A stretch of DNA of 35,997 nucleotides, taken from the NCBI GenBank assembly GCA_021769035.1, contig JAETTP010000021.1, positions 1-35,997 of the forward strand, in the 5' to 3' direction. The stretch comes from Bacillota bacterium. GTDB taxonomy: Bacteria; Bacillota; Dehalobacteriia; UBA4068; UBA4997. A program made the translations under genes and the position numbers. Position 1 is the stretch's first letter; every line of letters begins with the position of its first letter. The notes under the pieces are model-generated. The model saw only the letters and a list, made by a program, of their open reading frames with translations, ran no database searches and was not told where the DNA came from. Below, piece by piece: positions 23,426 to 34,039 of this stretch.

Positions 23426-23713
23426 TTATTCAGGCAAACGAGTGACAAGATAACGCAGAACGCTGTCGGCAATTCGGAAATTACGCTCCAGCTCCTGCGG
23501 CAATTCCGGCTCGGCTTTAAAGGTTACCAAAACGTAGTAGCCTTCGCGAAGTTTTTCGATTTCGTAGGCAAGCTTTCTTTTGCCCCAAATATCGGTTTTC
23601 ACAACTTCGCCGCCATTTGCCTGAATCAATGCGTTAAATTTTTCTACAGCAGCAGCATATTCTTCCTCGGTCATCTCCGGGCGCAGAATATACAAAGCCT
23701 CGTAATCACGCAT
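23426..23713 (-). CDS. rpsF: 30S ribosomal protein S6
   Basis: 95 residues, standard length, with M-R-D-Y-E-A-L-Y-I-L-R-P at the start, W-G-K-R-K-L-A-Y-E-I in the middle and R-N-F-R-I-A-D-S-V-L-R-Y-L at the end. GGGAGGTG precedes the ATG. It is the first gene of the operon; a sigma-A promoter and a structured leader lie upstream. Confidence 0.98.
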   Translation of the reverse strand: MRDYEALYILRPEMTEEEYAAAVEKFNALIQANGGEVVKTDIWGKRKLAYEIEKLREGYYVLVTFKAEPELPQELERNFRIADSVLRYLVTRLPE

Positions 23714-23820
23714 GTCAGCACCTCCCTTCGGACTTCTGGCTGCCTCAGTTTGGCCTGAAACAGCAGGGATATTTTCATCTGGTGGGCCGGCCTTTTCAGC
23801 CTTTGCAGCCCAGCCTTTAT
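23714..23820 (-). promoter_or_regulatory. Structured leader of rpsF (possible S6:S18 autoregulatory RNA)
   Basis: The mRNA leader of about 100 nt contains a 10-bp hairpin, GCTGTTTCAG (23764-23755) with CTGAGGCAGC (23748-23739), and a second helix GGGCTG/CGGCCC further upstream. A CCG triplet stands just before the GGGAGG ribosome binding site. Many bacteria control this operon by binding S6:S18 to such a leader; a match to that motif was not tested. Confidence 0.35.
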
Positions 23821-23849
23821 ATTATAGCAGATGTTTTTGCCAAAAACAA
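23821..23849 (-). promoter_or_regulatory. Sigma-A promoter of rpsF-ssb-rpsR
   Basis: On the minus strand TTGTTT (23849-23844), a 17-bp spacer and TATAAT (23826-23821). Confidence 0.8.
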
Positions 23850-23899
23850 GCCCCTAAAGGCAAAAAATTCTCAAAAAACCATTACCTGTTTGCTACTTT

Positions 23900-26800
23900 T
23901 TATGATTCGCTTAAAATAAGGGCGGTATCGGCATTAATAGTGTAAGTGTGGGAATGGCCGGCCTCCAGCATATTTGTGTAATACCAGGCATCGGGCGGAT
24001 TGTCCGGCCAACTGGGCAGGTTTGGCTGTTCCGTTAGATGTTCAGTACATGAGGCACGGTTGAACAGCAAGTTAAGCAATGTTACGGCCTCCGCACGGCT
24101 AACTGCCTGATTAGGGCGAAAAGTGCCGTCAGGGTAACCGTGCAGCCAACCAAAAGCCGCCGCTTGATTGATGGCTTCCGTGGCCCAATGTTCTGTGATG
24201 TCCGGGAAAGCGTTGGCAATAGAGTTGCTTGAATGATTGGAAAAATCTGTTGTTTGCAGGTTGTGTACCCGTACGGCCAGCGTTGCCATCTCTGCCCGCG
24301 TGAGATAGGCCTGCGCTTGCAAACTGCCGTCCTGATAGCCTTGCAGCAGCTCAGCCTGCTTGAGGAAATTAACCGCGTCGTCATACCAATTTGTTTCATT
24401 TGTTGTTGTGGGAGCGTCTGGATTTAACAAACGATAAAGCATAACAGCCGCTTCGGCTCGGCTCAGATAAGCGTTAGGCCGGATTGTACCGTCGGCATAA
24501 CCGTTGATATAGCTGGGGTGTGGCACCTTTTGCGGGGTTGGCGGTTGAGGTGGCTCTTCAGGCTGGGGTTGGGTCGGTGGTTGGTATCTGCCGCCGGAGC
24601 CGCCACCGCCGGGCCTGTCCATTGGCTGATTTCCCGGACTACCCTCCTGCCAAACGGCATACAGCGTCAGGGTTGGCTCTTTCCGGCTCAATGTTAGCTT
24701 ATCGCCGGGTTGATAGACGGCTGCGGTGGCTGTCGATTTTAAGGCCCAGCCTATAAATGTGTAGCCATTGCGCTTTGGCTGTTCGGCGGTTATTTCAAAT
24801 TGATATTCTTCAGCGGCGCTGTAGTAAACCTGTTCTGCCGGCGTTTCCAAGCCTCCGTTGCTGTTGTAGTATAAGCAAAAGGCGGTTTCCTGCGGTTTCT
24901 CCGGCGGCGGCGTGGGCTTCTCAGGGTCGGACGGGATTTCGGGGTTGGGCTGCCAAACTGCATAAAGAGTCAGCTTTGGGGCTTCCTTATGCAGGAAAAT
25001 TAATTGCCCTGCTTGATAGGCGGGCTGGTTAGCATCAGGCTGGACCGCCCAGCCAATAAACAGATAGCCGCGTTGCGTTGGTTCTTCCTGAGGGATAAAA
25101 AAAGCGTAGCTTTCACTTTCGGCACTAGCCATTTGCGGATAGGGCTCGTTGCTGCCGCCGTTGGCGTTAAAGGAAAGTTGATACTGATAAACAGGCTGAT
25201 GTTCTGCCGGTTCTGTGCAAATTAGCTTAAAGCATGGCAGCTGAGCATTTTCCAGCTGCCAGGTTTGGGTTGAGGTATTAAAATATAGCTGAATAGTTTG
25301 CTCGTTTGCAGCTTCTAAGGCAAGCTGGTGCGGGCCGTAGGTTGTGTTATATCGTTCAATATAAGGTTGGGCCTGAATGGTCAACAGGCAGCTGTAGGCG
25401 TTGTCGGAGCAAGGCCGGCTGGGGCCGATTTGCAGACCATTTGGCTCTAAACTTAGGCCAATAGGGTAATGCTCGGTTTGGGCGACATTGATACATTCCA
25501 ACCGTACCGGAATTAAAGTACCTAAAATTTGCGCCAGCTCAGTGTAGACAGGCTGGGCTGGCGCTTGGCAATTTACTATGAACGTAATCTTATTATAATC
25601 AGGGCTTGCGAGCCAGGCCGCCCTTTCTTCATCATAAAACAAGGTTAGCGCTTGTTCCCTTGACGAGGTTGCCAGCAGCCTGTGGCCGCTTATGTCGGCA
25701 TTGTAATCGTCCAGGTAGGCGGCAGGTTGAATTAGCAAACTGGCCGTAAAATTGTTATTGTCCGTTTGCTGGAGCTGAAAAGTGTAGCTATTTTCTTTAA
25801 GCGCAAAGCCGCAAAGCAAATGGCCGGCCGCGCTGTTGGCGCATTTGAGCCTTACAGCATCGGGTCCTAAAAGCTCTTTGAGGTATTCGTAGGGCGGCTC
25901 AGCCGGCAGCTTTTGCCAGACAGCATAAAGGGTGGTTTGCTTTTCGGTGGTGATTAAACTGCCGCCAGGTTGACAAATGGGCTGCGTGGCTTCGGCCTCA
26001 AGGGCCCAGCCTAAAAAGCTGTGGCCGGGGCGCTGAGGGGTTGCTTCTGCAATCGTAAACAGGCAATTTGCTGCTGTGCTTGTGACCTGCTGCTCATTTG
26101 GCGCGTTGAAACCACCGTTGGCGTTGTAAAACAGGGTATATTCAATTAGCTCTGGTTCCGGCGGCTGTTCTTGCTGTTGCCAAATAGCGTAAAGTATATT
26201 TTGCTCTTGCATAGCCAAAAAAACTTCATTGGTCTGGAATTGAGGCAGCGTCGCATTAGCGTCTGTATGCCAGCCGAGGAAATCCCAGCCGGGACGAATT
26301 GGTTTGGCGGCGCTTATTGTAAATACATGAAAAAAATCGAAATCATATTCAATCTGCGGCTCCGGGGCCAGAGCGCCGCCGTTAGCGTCGTAAATTAATG
26401 TATAGCAGTGCTCCAACGGCTGGTGGTTGTTCTTCTGCCAAACGGCATAAAGCGTGGTTAAGGGCGCGCTGGCCCAAAACTCATCGCCGGCCCTAAAGTC
26501 AGCGGATACGGCCTCTGACGAAGTACTCCAGCCTAAAAAAATATAACCAGTTCGCACAGGCTCGTCAAAGCTAATTTGAAAAGGGCAGAATATTTCCGCG
26601 CTTTGCGCAGTTTGGGCCGCAGGGGCTTGTGCGCCGCCGTTAGCGTCGTAAAGTAGGGTGAAAGTTTGGGATGGCTGCGGCTGGTTTGATTGCCAAACGG
26701 CATAAAGAATGGTTAGGCTTTCCGTAGCCAAAAACATATTGCCGGGCTGATATTCGGCCTGGGCAGCGTTTTCAGAACTGGCCCAACCGGCAAATATGTA

Positions 26801-27022
26801 GTTTTCACGGGTTGGTATTTCGTTGGAGATATAAAAAATGTTAGAGGTGCTTTGTTGAAAAGTCGGTGCATTATCACCACCGTTCGCGTCATACATAAGA
26901 AAATATTGAAAGGTTGGCTCGGCATTGTTGGCGTAAATATTGTTTGCCAATGCTGAGCTGTTGGATAAAAAAATCTGCGTCAAAATTGCGCAGAAAAACA
27001 AAGATATTTTTATAGTTTTCAT
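23900..27022 (-). CDS. S-layer-homology surface protein with six InlB-type B repeats
   Basis: 1,040 residues. A signal peptide (about 1-27, ending A-L-A) is followed by six repeats of about 75 residues of the Listeria-Bacteroides (InlB B-repeat) type, each opening with Y-D/N-A-N-G-G and closing L-Y-A-V/I-W-Q: four at about 41-370 and two at about 613-790. Between them are two copies of an unnamed domain of about 115 residues (about 375-610) with V-R-L-K/E-C near the start and a Y-D-E/F-N-T strand near the end. A Pro/Gln/Gly linker (about 790-825) leads to three SLH domains (G-Y-A-D-G-T, G-Y-Q-D-G-S, G-Y-P-D-G-T), which bind wall polysaccharide non-covalently. It is thus attached differently from the sortase substrate at the left end. 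It has its own sigma-A promoter. Ligand unknown. Confidence 0.9.
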   Translation of the reverse strand: MKTIKISLFFCAILTQIFLSNSSALANNIYANNAEPTFQYFLMYDANGGDNAPTFQQSTSNIFYISNEIPTRENYIFAGWASSENAAQAEYQPGNMFLATESLTILYAVWQSNQPQPSQTFTLLYDANGGAQAPAAQTAQSAEIFCPFQISFDEPVRTGYIFLGWSTSSEAVSADFRAGDEFWASAPLTTLYAVWQKNNHQPLEHCYTLIYDANGGALAPEPQIEYDFDFFHVFTISAAKPIRPGWDFLGWHTDANATLPQFQTNEVFLAMQEQNILYAIWQQQEQPPEPELIEYTLFYNANGGFNAPNEQQVTSTAANCLFTIAEATPQRPGHSFLGWALEAEATQPICQPGGSLITTEKQTTLYAVWQKLPAEPPYEYLKELLGPDAVRLKCANSAAGHLLCGFALKENSYTFQLQQTDNNNFTASLLIQPAAYLDDYNADISGHRLLATSSREQALTLFYDEERAAWLASPDYNKITFIVNCQAPAQPVYTELAQILGTLIPVRLECINVAQTEHYPIGLSLEPNGLQIGPSRPCSDNAYSCLLTIQAQPYIERYNTTYGPHQLALEAANEQTIQLYFNTSTQTWQLENAQLPCFKLICTEPAEHQPVYQYQLSFNANGGSNEPYPQMASAESESYAFFIPQEEPTQRGYLFIGWAVQPDANQPAYQAGQLIFLHKEAPKLTLYAVWQPNPEIPSDPEKPTPPPEKPQETAFCLYYNSNGGLETPAEQVYYSAAEEYQFEITAEQPKRNGYTFIGWALKSTATAAVYQPGDKLTLSRKEPTLTLYAVWQEGSPGNQPMDRPGGGGSGGRYQPPTQPQPEEPPQPPTPQKVPHPSYINGYADGTIRPNAYLSRAEAAVMLYRLLNPDAPTTTNETNWYDDAVNFLKQAELLQGYQDGSLQAQAYLTRAEMATLAVRVHNLQTTDFSNHSSNSIANAFPDITEHWATEAINQAAAFGWLHGYPDGTFRPNQAVSRAEAVTLLNLLFNRASCTEHLTEQPNLPSWPDNPPDAWYYTNMLEAGHSHTYTINADTALILSES

Positions 27023-27097
27023 AGTTTTCTACACCTCGAAATATAAAATATATTTAGGTTTTGACTATTTTATATAAAAAATCTTATATTGTTGCTT

Positions 27098-27126
27098 ATT
27101 ATAATACTTTTCATTCTTTTTCGCAA
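27098..27126 (-). promoter_or_regulatory. Sigma-A promoter of the SLH protein gene
   Basis: On the minus strand TTGCGA (27126-27121), 17 bp, TATAAT (27103-27098). The leader is about 70 nt and A+T-rich. Confidence 0.7.
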
Positions 27127-27230
27127 GACTTTTCTGGTAATTTTTTCCATAAATAGCGCAGGAGTTGGATTGTATTCTTAAAGTATTTTGTATTTTACGT
27201 TTTTTTGGAGCTAAATCTGCAAAATAAATA

Positions 27231-28645
<1,415 letters not shown>

Positions 28646-28687
28646 AGTTTTATCGCCGACAAAACGGCGGCGACTGTTTGCTGATGA

Positions 28688-28719
28688 AAGCTGTCTGCTT
28701 GTTTGCAGGCAGCTTTTGT
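28688..28719 (+). terminator. Terminator after gdhA
   Basis: AAGCTGTCTGC (28688-28698) pairs with GCAGGCAGCTT (28705-28715), one G-T pair, followed by TTTGTTG. Confidence 0.8.
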
Positions 28720-28754
28720 TGCATTGGCTTAAATTGGAGAAGGGAGCGGTAAAA

Positions 28755-29597
28755 ATGTCTGTTAATGTGTCGATTAAACTGTCCAATCAAAAACAAACTT
28801 TGCAAATTCAGGACGTGCTTTTTCAGGGAATGCGCTATGGCATTATGGACGCTGCTTATAGATTGTCGGAAAATGAAACGGGTGAGGTGATGGTAATTTT
28901 TAACACCGGCTACCTGGGGCGGGGATATGAGATTACTTTGCCGCAGGGAGCGATTGAACTGCGTTTGCCAATCCCCACCGGCGATACGGATATTCGCTTT
29001 TTCTATGCTTACTTGCAAAAGCTGTGCCAAAAATTTTCTACCACTGATTTTTGGCGCGAGGACGAAAAGGGCAGTTTTGCGGCGATTGCCGATTATATTA
29101 AGGAAGATATTGGTTTAAGCGAGCAGACTTTGCGGGTTATGGAGGCGGATATTGACGCCGGCAAGTACAACTCGATGTATCTTTTTGGCGTTCTCAATCC
29201 GATTGCGATTGGCAAAGCTGATTTGCGGGAAATTGACGGCAGTTTGTCAAAATTGGCAGCCTTTTTCCAGCGCCATCAGGCTATGGACGTTTATTATGCC
29301 AAACCCAATGTTTATCAGAGAAAGGACGAAACGCTGTTTGGCGTGTACGCCTTGCCGGAAAATGTGCCGGCGGTTTTTCCCAAGCAGCCTGGCTTGTTTA
29401 TGGGGCCTAAGGATATGCAGATAGACAATTGGTATGTTGGCTTTGTTATCAATGATGATTTGGCCGGGACGGTTTCCTATGCCGATTTTTTGGCTAATAC
29501 CAAGCCGTCTGCGGCATATGATGTGGAGCATTTTATCATCAGCCTGAATAAAAGGCAGATGACTAAATTGCTGAGTTTTCACGGTGCACAGCCGTAA
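28755..29597 (+). CDS. DUF4299 family protein
   Basis: 280 residues from ATG 28755, with GGAG/GGGAG upstream; an alternative TTG start at 28716 falls in the gdhA terminator. It looks like a soluble cytoplasmic protein without membrane segments or cysteine motifs. The recognisable stretches are F-Q-G-M-R-Y-G-I-M-D, F-N-T-G-Y-L-G-R-G-Y-E and Y-A-L-P-E-N-V-P-A-V-F-P. I recall this pattern as DUF4299, found in Firmicutes with no known function; the family name is from memory. It stands alone between two terminators. Confidence 0.7.
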   Translation: MSVNVSIKLSNQKQTLQIQDVLFQGMRYGIMDAAYRLSENETGEVMVIFNTGYLGRGYEITLPQGAIELRLPIPTGDTDIRFFYAYLQKLCQKFSTTDFWREDEKGSFAAIADYIKEDIGLSEQTLRVMEADIDAGKYNSMYLFGVLNPIAIGKADLREIDGSLSKLAAFFQRHQAMDVYYAKPNVYQRKDETLFGVYALPENVPAVFPKQPGLFMGPKDMQIDNWYVGFVINDDLAGTVSYADFLANTKPSAAYDVEHFIISLNKRQMTKLLSFHGAQP

Positions 29598-29612
29598 ACA
29601 GTTTTAAACGTA

Positions 29613-29650
29613 AAAGCCCTTTGCCGAAAATTTTTTCAACAAAGGGCTTT
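29613..29650 (+). terminator. Terminator after the DUF4299 gene
   Basis: AAAGCCCTTTG (29613-29623) pairs with CAAAGGGCTTT (29640-29650), a perfect 11-bp stem. Its right end overlaps the -35 of the tRNA promoter. Confidence 0.75.
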
Positions 29651-29676
29651 ACAAACCGCCTAAAAAATGGTATAGT
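29648..29676 (+). promoter_or_regulatory. Sigma-A promoter of tRNA-Gly
   Basis: TTTACA (29648-29653), 17 bp, TATAGT (29671-29676); the tRNA begins 14 bp after the -10. Confidence 0.75.
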
Positions 29677-29689
29677 ATATAAGTGTTCT

Positions 29690-29763
29690 GCGGGTGTAGT
29701 TTAATGGCAGAACAAGAGCTTCCCAAGCTTTTAGCGAGGGTTCGATTCCCTTCACCCGCTCCA
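29690..29763 (+). tRNA. tRNA-Gly (anticodon CCC)
   Basis: The 74 bases fold as a tRNA: acceptor GCGGGTG pairs with CACCCGC, the anticodon stem AGAGC/GCTTT closes the loop TTCCCAA with anticodon CCC (29722-29724), and the T arm has GGTTCGATTCC. The CCA end is encoded. It reads GGG codons. No integrase or attachment repeat adjoins it. Confidence 0.95.
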
Positions 29764-29777
29764 TTTTTAGATAAGAG

Positions 29778-29801
29778 GCTCTCCAGTTGGAGGGCTTTTT
29801 T
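29778..29801 (+). terminator. Terminator after tRNA-Gly
   Basis: GCTCTCC (29778-29784) pairs with GGAGGGC (29789-29795) around AGTT, followed by six T. Confidence 0.85.
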
Positions 29802-29816
29802 GCTGTTCGGAAATAA

Positions 29817-29854
29817 TTTACAGCGGCGTTCAATTTTGAAAACGCCGCTGTAAA
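29817..29854 (-). terminator. Terminator after the ammonium transporter gene
   Basis: A perfect 14-bp stem, TTTACAGCGGCGTT (29817-29830) with AACGCCGCTGTAAA (29841-29854), lies 35 bp beyond the amt stop codon. On the minus strand it is followed by TTATTT, a weak T-run. Confidence 0.65.
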
Positions 29855-29888
29855 TGAGTATGAAAGAGTATTACTTGATAGATTCGGA

Positions 29889-31595
29889 TTATTTGTCAAT
29901 TTCCGGGTACTGCAAAGCGTCGAAGCCCTCCTTGCCGGTGCGCACCTGAATAACGTTCTGCACGTCGTAAACAAAGATTTTGCCGTCGCCGTATGTTCCG
30001 GAATAGAGCACCTGTTTGGCAACCTCCACAATAGCATTTACCGGCACCTTGGAAACCACAACCTCCACCTTAACTTTCGGCACTAATTTGGTTTCCACGG
30101 CCACGCCGCGATAAAATTCCGTGGCTCCTTTCTGGAGGCCGCAGCCCATCACCTCGGTGACGGTCATGCCAGTTACGCCCAAAGCGGAGAGGGCATTTTT
30201 CAATGCTTCAAAACGGGTGCGTCGGGTAATTATAACCACTTTGCTGATACCGCTGCTGCCGGCGGCCGCTTCCGGGATAGTTTCCGCCAAATTGGGCAGG
30301 GTAACGGCGGCGGCGCAGGGAGCCTGCGGCTCCGTAACTTCATATATATTGTGGGTTACAGACATAAAATCAGCATAGGAGCTTACTAAGCCGTGTTCGG
30401 TAATATCCAGGCCGGCAATTTCCTCAGCCGGGGTAACGCGTAGGCCGATAGTTTTTTTCAGCAGATTAAAGATAATAAACATGGTAACAGCCACCCAGGC
30501 GATAACACTGACCACGCCCAGAGCTTGCACACCCAGGAAATGCAAACCGTGTCCGTAAAGCAGGCCCTCGTCCACGGAGAACAAACCGAGCAGCAGGGTG
30601 CCGCTGGCCCCGCAAACGCCGTGAACAGCAATCGCACCGACAGGGTCGTCAATTTTTAACCCCTTGTCAATGAACTCAACTGCAAATACAACCAGCAGGC
30701 CGCAGATAGCGCCAATGATGGCCGCGCCTAATGGCGAAACTGCGTCGCAGCCTGCGGTGATACCAACCAGGCCAGCCAATGAGCCGTTCAGGGTCATCGA
30801 AACATCAGGTTTGCCGTAACGAACCCAGGTCAGCAGCATAGTTACCAAGGTGGCCGCTGCGGCGGACAGGTTGGTGGTTACGAAGATGGAAGCCGCCGCC
30901 GTGGCGCTTTCTGCCGAGGAGATGGAAACAGTGGAGCAGCCGTTGAAGCCGAACCAGGCAAACCAGAGAATAAACACGCCCAGTGCGCCAAGGGTTAGGC
31001 TATGGCCGGGAATAGCGTGGCTTTTGCCGTTGCTGTCATATTTGCCAATGCGCGGCCCGATAATTGCCGCACCAATAAGCGCGGCCACGCCGCCCACCGT
31101 GTGCACCGCGGTGGAACCGGCAAAATCGTGGAAGCCCAACTGGCTCAGCCAACCGCCGCCCCAAATCCAGTGGCCGGAAACAGGGTAAATGCAGGCGCTG
31201 ATAAGCAAGGAGTAAAGGCAGTAGCTGGCAAATTTAGTGCGTTCCGCCATTGCCCCGGATACAATAGTGGCGGCGGTGGCGCAAAAAACTGTCTGAAAGA
31301 TGATAAACGCAAACGAGGTGTAGCCGCCGTCTGCGCCGTAATCGCCGCGGATTAGGAAATCCGGCGCGCCAATCAGGCCGGCGATGTCGGAGCCGAACAT
31401 CAGGCCGAAGCCCAGCAGCCAGAAGATAACGCTGCCAATGGCAAAGTCCATCACGTTTTTCATAATGATGTTGCCGGCGTTTTTAGCCCTGGTAAAGCCC
31501 GTTTCCACCATTGCAAAGCCGGGCTGCATAAAAAATACCAACGCAGCACCCAACAGCACCCAAAGAGTATCAAGACCGATAATAAGTTCATCCAT
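29889..31595 (-). CDS. amt: Ammonium transporter Amt fused to a C-terminal PII (GlnB-like) domain
   Basis: 568 residues from ATG 31595, with TTGGAG upstream; the frame extends further but lacks a site. Residues about 1-410 are an Amt channel with eleven helices, including G-F-A-M-V-E-T-G-F, G-G-V-A-A-L-I-G-A and the conserved pore region H-G-V-C-G. After a linker, residues about 455-568 form a complete PII module: K-V-V-I-I-T-R-R, V-M-G-C-G-L-Q-K-G-A-T-E-F-Y-R-G (T-loop with the Tyr position kept), L-V-P-K-V-K-V-E-V-V-V, G-D-G-K-I-F-V and R-T-G-K-E-G. Free PII proteins such as GlnK plug Amt pores when nitrogen is ample; here gate and channel are one chain. Such fusions occur in a minority of bacteria. 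It follows glnN, separated by a terminator. Confidence 0.95.
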   Translation of the reverse strand: MDELIIGLDTLWVLLGAALVFFMQPGFAMVETGFTRAKNAGNIIMKNVMDFAIGSVIFWLLGFGLMFGSDIAGLIGAPDFLIRGDYGADGGYTSFAFIIFQTVFCATAATIVSGAMAERTKFASYCLYSLLISACIYPVSGHWIWGGGWLSQLGFHDFAGSTAVHTVGGVAALIGAAIIGPRIGKYDSNGKSHAIPGHSLTLGALGVFILWFAWFGFNGCSTVSISSAESATAAASIFVTTNLSAAAATLVTMLLTWVRYGKPDVSMTLNGSLAGLVGITAGCDAVSPLGAAIIGAICGLLVVFAVEFIDKGLKIDDPVGAIAVHGVCGASGTLLLGLFSVDEGLLYGHGLHFLGVQALGVVSVIAWVAVTMFIIFNLLKKTIGLRVTPAEEIAGLDITEHGLVSSYADFMSVTHNIYEVTEPQAPCAAAVTLPNLAETIPEAAAGSSGISKVVIITRRTRFEALKNALSALGVTGMTVTEVMGCGLQKGATEFYRGVAVETKLVPKVKVEVVVSKVPVNAIVEVAKQVLYSGTYGDGKIFVYDVQNVIQVRTGKEGFDALQYPEIDK

Positions 31596-31655
31596 TGTTA
31601 AATCACTCCAATTTTGTTTATATAAAAATAATGTGTTAAACGAAAATAAAATAAA

Positions 31656-31698
31656 AAAGACGTGCTTTGTGAAGCGGAACTTCACTTGGCACGTCTTT
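31656..31698 (-). terminator. Terminator after glnN
   Basis: AAAGACGTGC (31656-31665) pairs with GCACGTCTTT (31689-31698), with an inner GTGAAG/CTTCAC helix. On the minus strand it ends in TTTTTTATTTTATTTT. amt is therefore likely to have its own promoter or to rely on readthrough. Confidence 0.85.
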
Positions 31699-31716
31699 GT
31701 GTCGAAATATTAAATT

Positions 31717-33804
31717 TTAGTAGAACAAAAGCTGACTGTAGGTCGGGAATGGCCAGTACTTAGCGGCGCACAGGCCCTCCAGCTGGTCGGCAACCGCCCG
31801 CAGCTCATTCATTTTGGGCAAAACCTTGTCGTGATAGTACATAGCTTTGGCTTCGGAATTGGGCGAGTCGCAGTCGTTCAGTAAAGCCTGTAAATCGGCA
31901 ATATTTTGAGCCAAGCCGTCGCTGCATTCGGAAATTTTAGTCAACAGTTTTTCCTCAGCCGTACAGCTGATTCCGGCGATTTGCTTTTTCGCCAACAGGC
32001 AATCGGCCAGTTCGTGCGAGTAGGTGAGCACCGCCGGTAAAATTTCCGTTTGGGCCATATCCAGCATGGTTAAGGCTTCAATATGCAAAACCTTGTGGTA
32101 TTCTTCCATAATGCTTTCCACGCGTGCCTGCATTTCCTTGCGGCTGTAAATACCCTGGCGGGCGAACATGGCCACGTTTTTGGCGTCCATATAGTGCGGC
32201 AACGCTTCCGGCGTGGATTTCAGATTTAGCAGACCTCGTCTTTCGGCCTCGTCAACCCATTCCGGCGCGTAATTGTTGCCGTTGAAGATAATGCGCTTGT
32301 GAGCCTGCAACTGAGTTTTCAGCAGCTTGTTCAGGGCCTCGTCAAATTCAGCCGGGCTGACGGCCTCCAACTCGTCGGCAAACACACACAAAGTATCAGC
32401 CACAATCGCGTTCAGGATAATATTGGGGCAGGCCAGCGAGAAGCCGGAGCCCAGCATACGGAACTCAAACTTGTTGCCGGTGAAAGCAAAGGGCGAAGTG
32501 CGGTTGCGGTCGGTGCTGTCCTTGGGCAGCTTGGGCATTGCACGCACCCCAAAATCCAGATAATCATTGCCCTGCTCTGTGTATTTTTCATCATTAGCCA
32601 GAGATTCGATAACCGCTTCCAGCTCGTCGCCGATGAAAACGGAAACAATGGCCGGCGGCGCTTCATTAGCGCCCAAGCGGTGGTCGTTGCCGGCGCTGGC
32701 AACGGAAATGCGCATTAAATCCTGATAATCGTCAACAGCCTTAATAATCGCGGTGAGATAGGTGAGGAACTGCATATTTTCCCGCGGCGTTTTGCCGGGC
32801 TCCAACAGATTTTCACCCAAATCAGTAGCCATAGACCAGTTGTTATGTTTGCCGGAGCCGTTTACGCCGTCAAAGGGCTTTTCGTGTAGCAGGCAGGTCA
32901 GGCCGTGGCGGGCCGCCACCTTTTTCATCATTTCCATTACCAGCTGGTTATTATCAGTGGCATTGTTGGTGGTGGAGTAAATGGTGGCCAGCTCGTGCTG
33001 GGCCGGCGCCACCTCGTTGTGGCGGGTTTTGGCTAAAATGCCCAGCTTCCAGAGCTCCTCGTCCAAATCCTGCATAAAGCTGATAACGCGCGGCCGGATA
33101 GCGCCAAAGTAGTGATCCTCCAGCTCCTGGCCTTTGGGCGGCATCGCGCCGAACAGGGTGCGGCCGGTGAAGCGCAAATCCTCGCGCTGCTTAAACATCT
33201 CTGCGTCAATCAGGAAATATTCTTGTTCCGGACCAACCGTGGTGCTGACGTGGGTGGCCTCCGTGTTGCCGAACAGGCGCAAAATCCGCAGGGCCTGTCT
33301 GTTGATAGCTTCCATTGAGCGCAGAAGGGGTATTTTTTTATCCAGCACCTCGCCGCCATAGGAACAGAAAGTGGTGGGGATACACAGGGTGTTGTCTTTG
33401 ATGAAAGCGTAAGACGTGGGGTCCCAGGCGGTGTAGCCGCGCGCCTCAAAGGTGGAGCGCAGGCCGCCGGATGGGAATGAGGAGGCGTCAGGCTCGCCTT
33501 GGATTAAATTGCGGCCGGAAAACTCCATAATCACATTGCCGCCCTCGGTTGGTTCAATAAAGCTGTCGTGCTTTTCCGCGGTGAAGCCGGTTAGCGGCTG
33601 GAACCAATGGGTGTAATGGGTTACTCCTTTCTGGATTGCCCAGTCCTTCATAGCCACCGCAACGGATTCGGCCAGGGAAGGGTCCAGGGGGTTGCCGGAT
33701 TGAATAGTTTTCTTCAAAGCCTTGTAAACAGCTTTAGGCAAGCGTTCCTTCATTACGTTTTCATTAAAGACATTGCTGCCAAACAACTCAGGAACATTAG
33801 ACAT
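31717..33804 (-). CDS. glnN: Glutamine synthetase, type III (GlnN)
   Basis: 695 residues, the long type III form (types I and II are about 450 and 350). ATG at 33804 follows TTGGAGGTG. The N-terminal type-III-specific region ([13 protein letters not shown]) is followed by the catalytic domain with [47 protein letters not shown] and [16 protein letters not shown]. It joins ammonium to glutamate using ATP. With gdhA and the Amt-PII fusion it makes up the ammonium assimilation set. The TTTAGC-GAAA-GCTAAA repeat at 33844-33859 upstream may be an operator. Confidence 0.97.
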   Translation of the reverse strand: MSNVPELFGSNVFNENVMKERLPKAVYKALKKTIQSGNPLDPSLAESVAVAMKDWAIQKGVTHYTHWFQPLTGFTAEKHDSFIEPTEGGNVIMEFSGRNLIQGEPDASSFPSGGLRSTFEARGYTAWDPTSYAFIKDNTLCIPTTFCSYGGEVLDKKIPLLRSMEAINRQALRILRLFGNTEATHVSTTVGPEQEYFLIDAEMFKQREDLRFTGRTLFGAMPPKGQELEDHYFGAIRPRVISFMQDLDEELWKLGILAKTRHNEVAPAQHELATIYSTTNNATDNNQLVMEMMKKVAARHGLTCLLHEKPFDGVNGSGKHNNWSMATDLGENLLEPGKTPRENMQFLTYLTAIIKAVDDYQDLMRISVASAGNDHRLGANEAPPAIVSVFIGDELEAVIESLANDEKYTEQGNDYLDFGVRAMPKLPKDSTDRNRTSPFAFTGNKFEFRMLGSGFSLACPNIILNAIVADTLCVFADELEAVSPAEFDEALNKLLKTQLQAHKRIIFNGNNYAPEWVDEAERRGLLNLKSTPEALPHYMDAKNVAMFARQGIYSRKEMQARVESIMEEYHKVLHIEALTMLDMAQTEILPAVLTYSHELADCLLAKKQIAGISCTAEEKLLTKISECSDGLAQNIADLQALLNDCDSPNSEAKAMYYHDKVLPKMNELRAVADQLEGLCAAKYWPFPTYSQLLFY

Positions 33805-33843
33805 AAAACGCACCTCCAAAAATTTCTTCCAATCATTTTATTT

Positions 33844-33859
33844 TTTAGCGAAAGCTAAA
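33844..33859 (-). promoter_or_regulatory. Inverted repeat upstream of glnN
   Basis: TTTAGC and GCTAAA are perfect 6-bp arms around GAAA, 40 bp before the start codon. It may be a regulator site or a short hairpin; no promoter with good spacing was recognised beside it. Confidence 0.3.
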
Positions 33860-33877
33860 GTTGTAAACAGTTTTAAT

Positions 33878-33913
33878 AAAAAAAGACGCCGCAGGTAAGA
33901 TTACCGCAGCGCC
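33878..33913 (-). terminator. Terminator after the amino-acid ABC transporter genes, or attenuator of glnN
   Basis: An imperfect stem around GGTAA/TTACC (33885-33913) is followed on the minus strand by seven T. It is 126 bp after the ATPase gene and 74 bp before glnN; if a glnN promoter lies further upstream, it would act as an attenuator. The remaining bases to 34039 show no gene. Confidence 0.6.
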
Positions 33914-34039
33914 TTTGCTGAATACTCTATTATTATACGCCATGCGCGGTTATTTGTCAATAGGGTAAATGAAATTTTTTTGCGTGAACACTTAACGATT
34001 TGCAAGACGTTAGACGAAACCACATATCTATTTTTAAGC

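Noticed and set aside
29690-29763. tRNA-Gly as an integration site of a mobile element
   Set aside because: No integrase gene or repeated tRNA 3' end is nearby.
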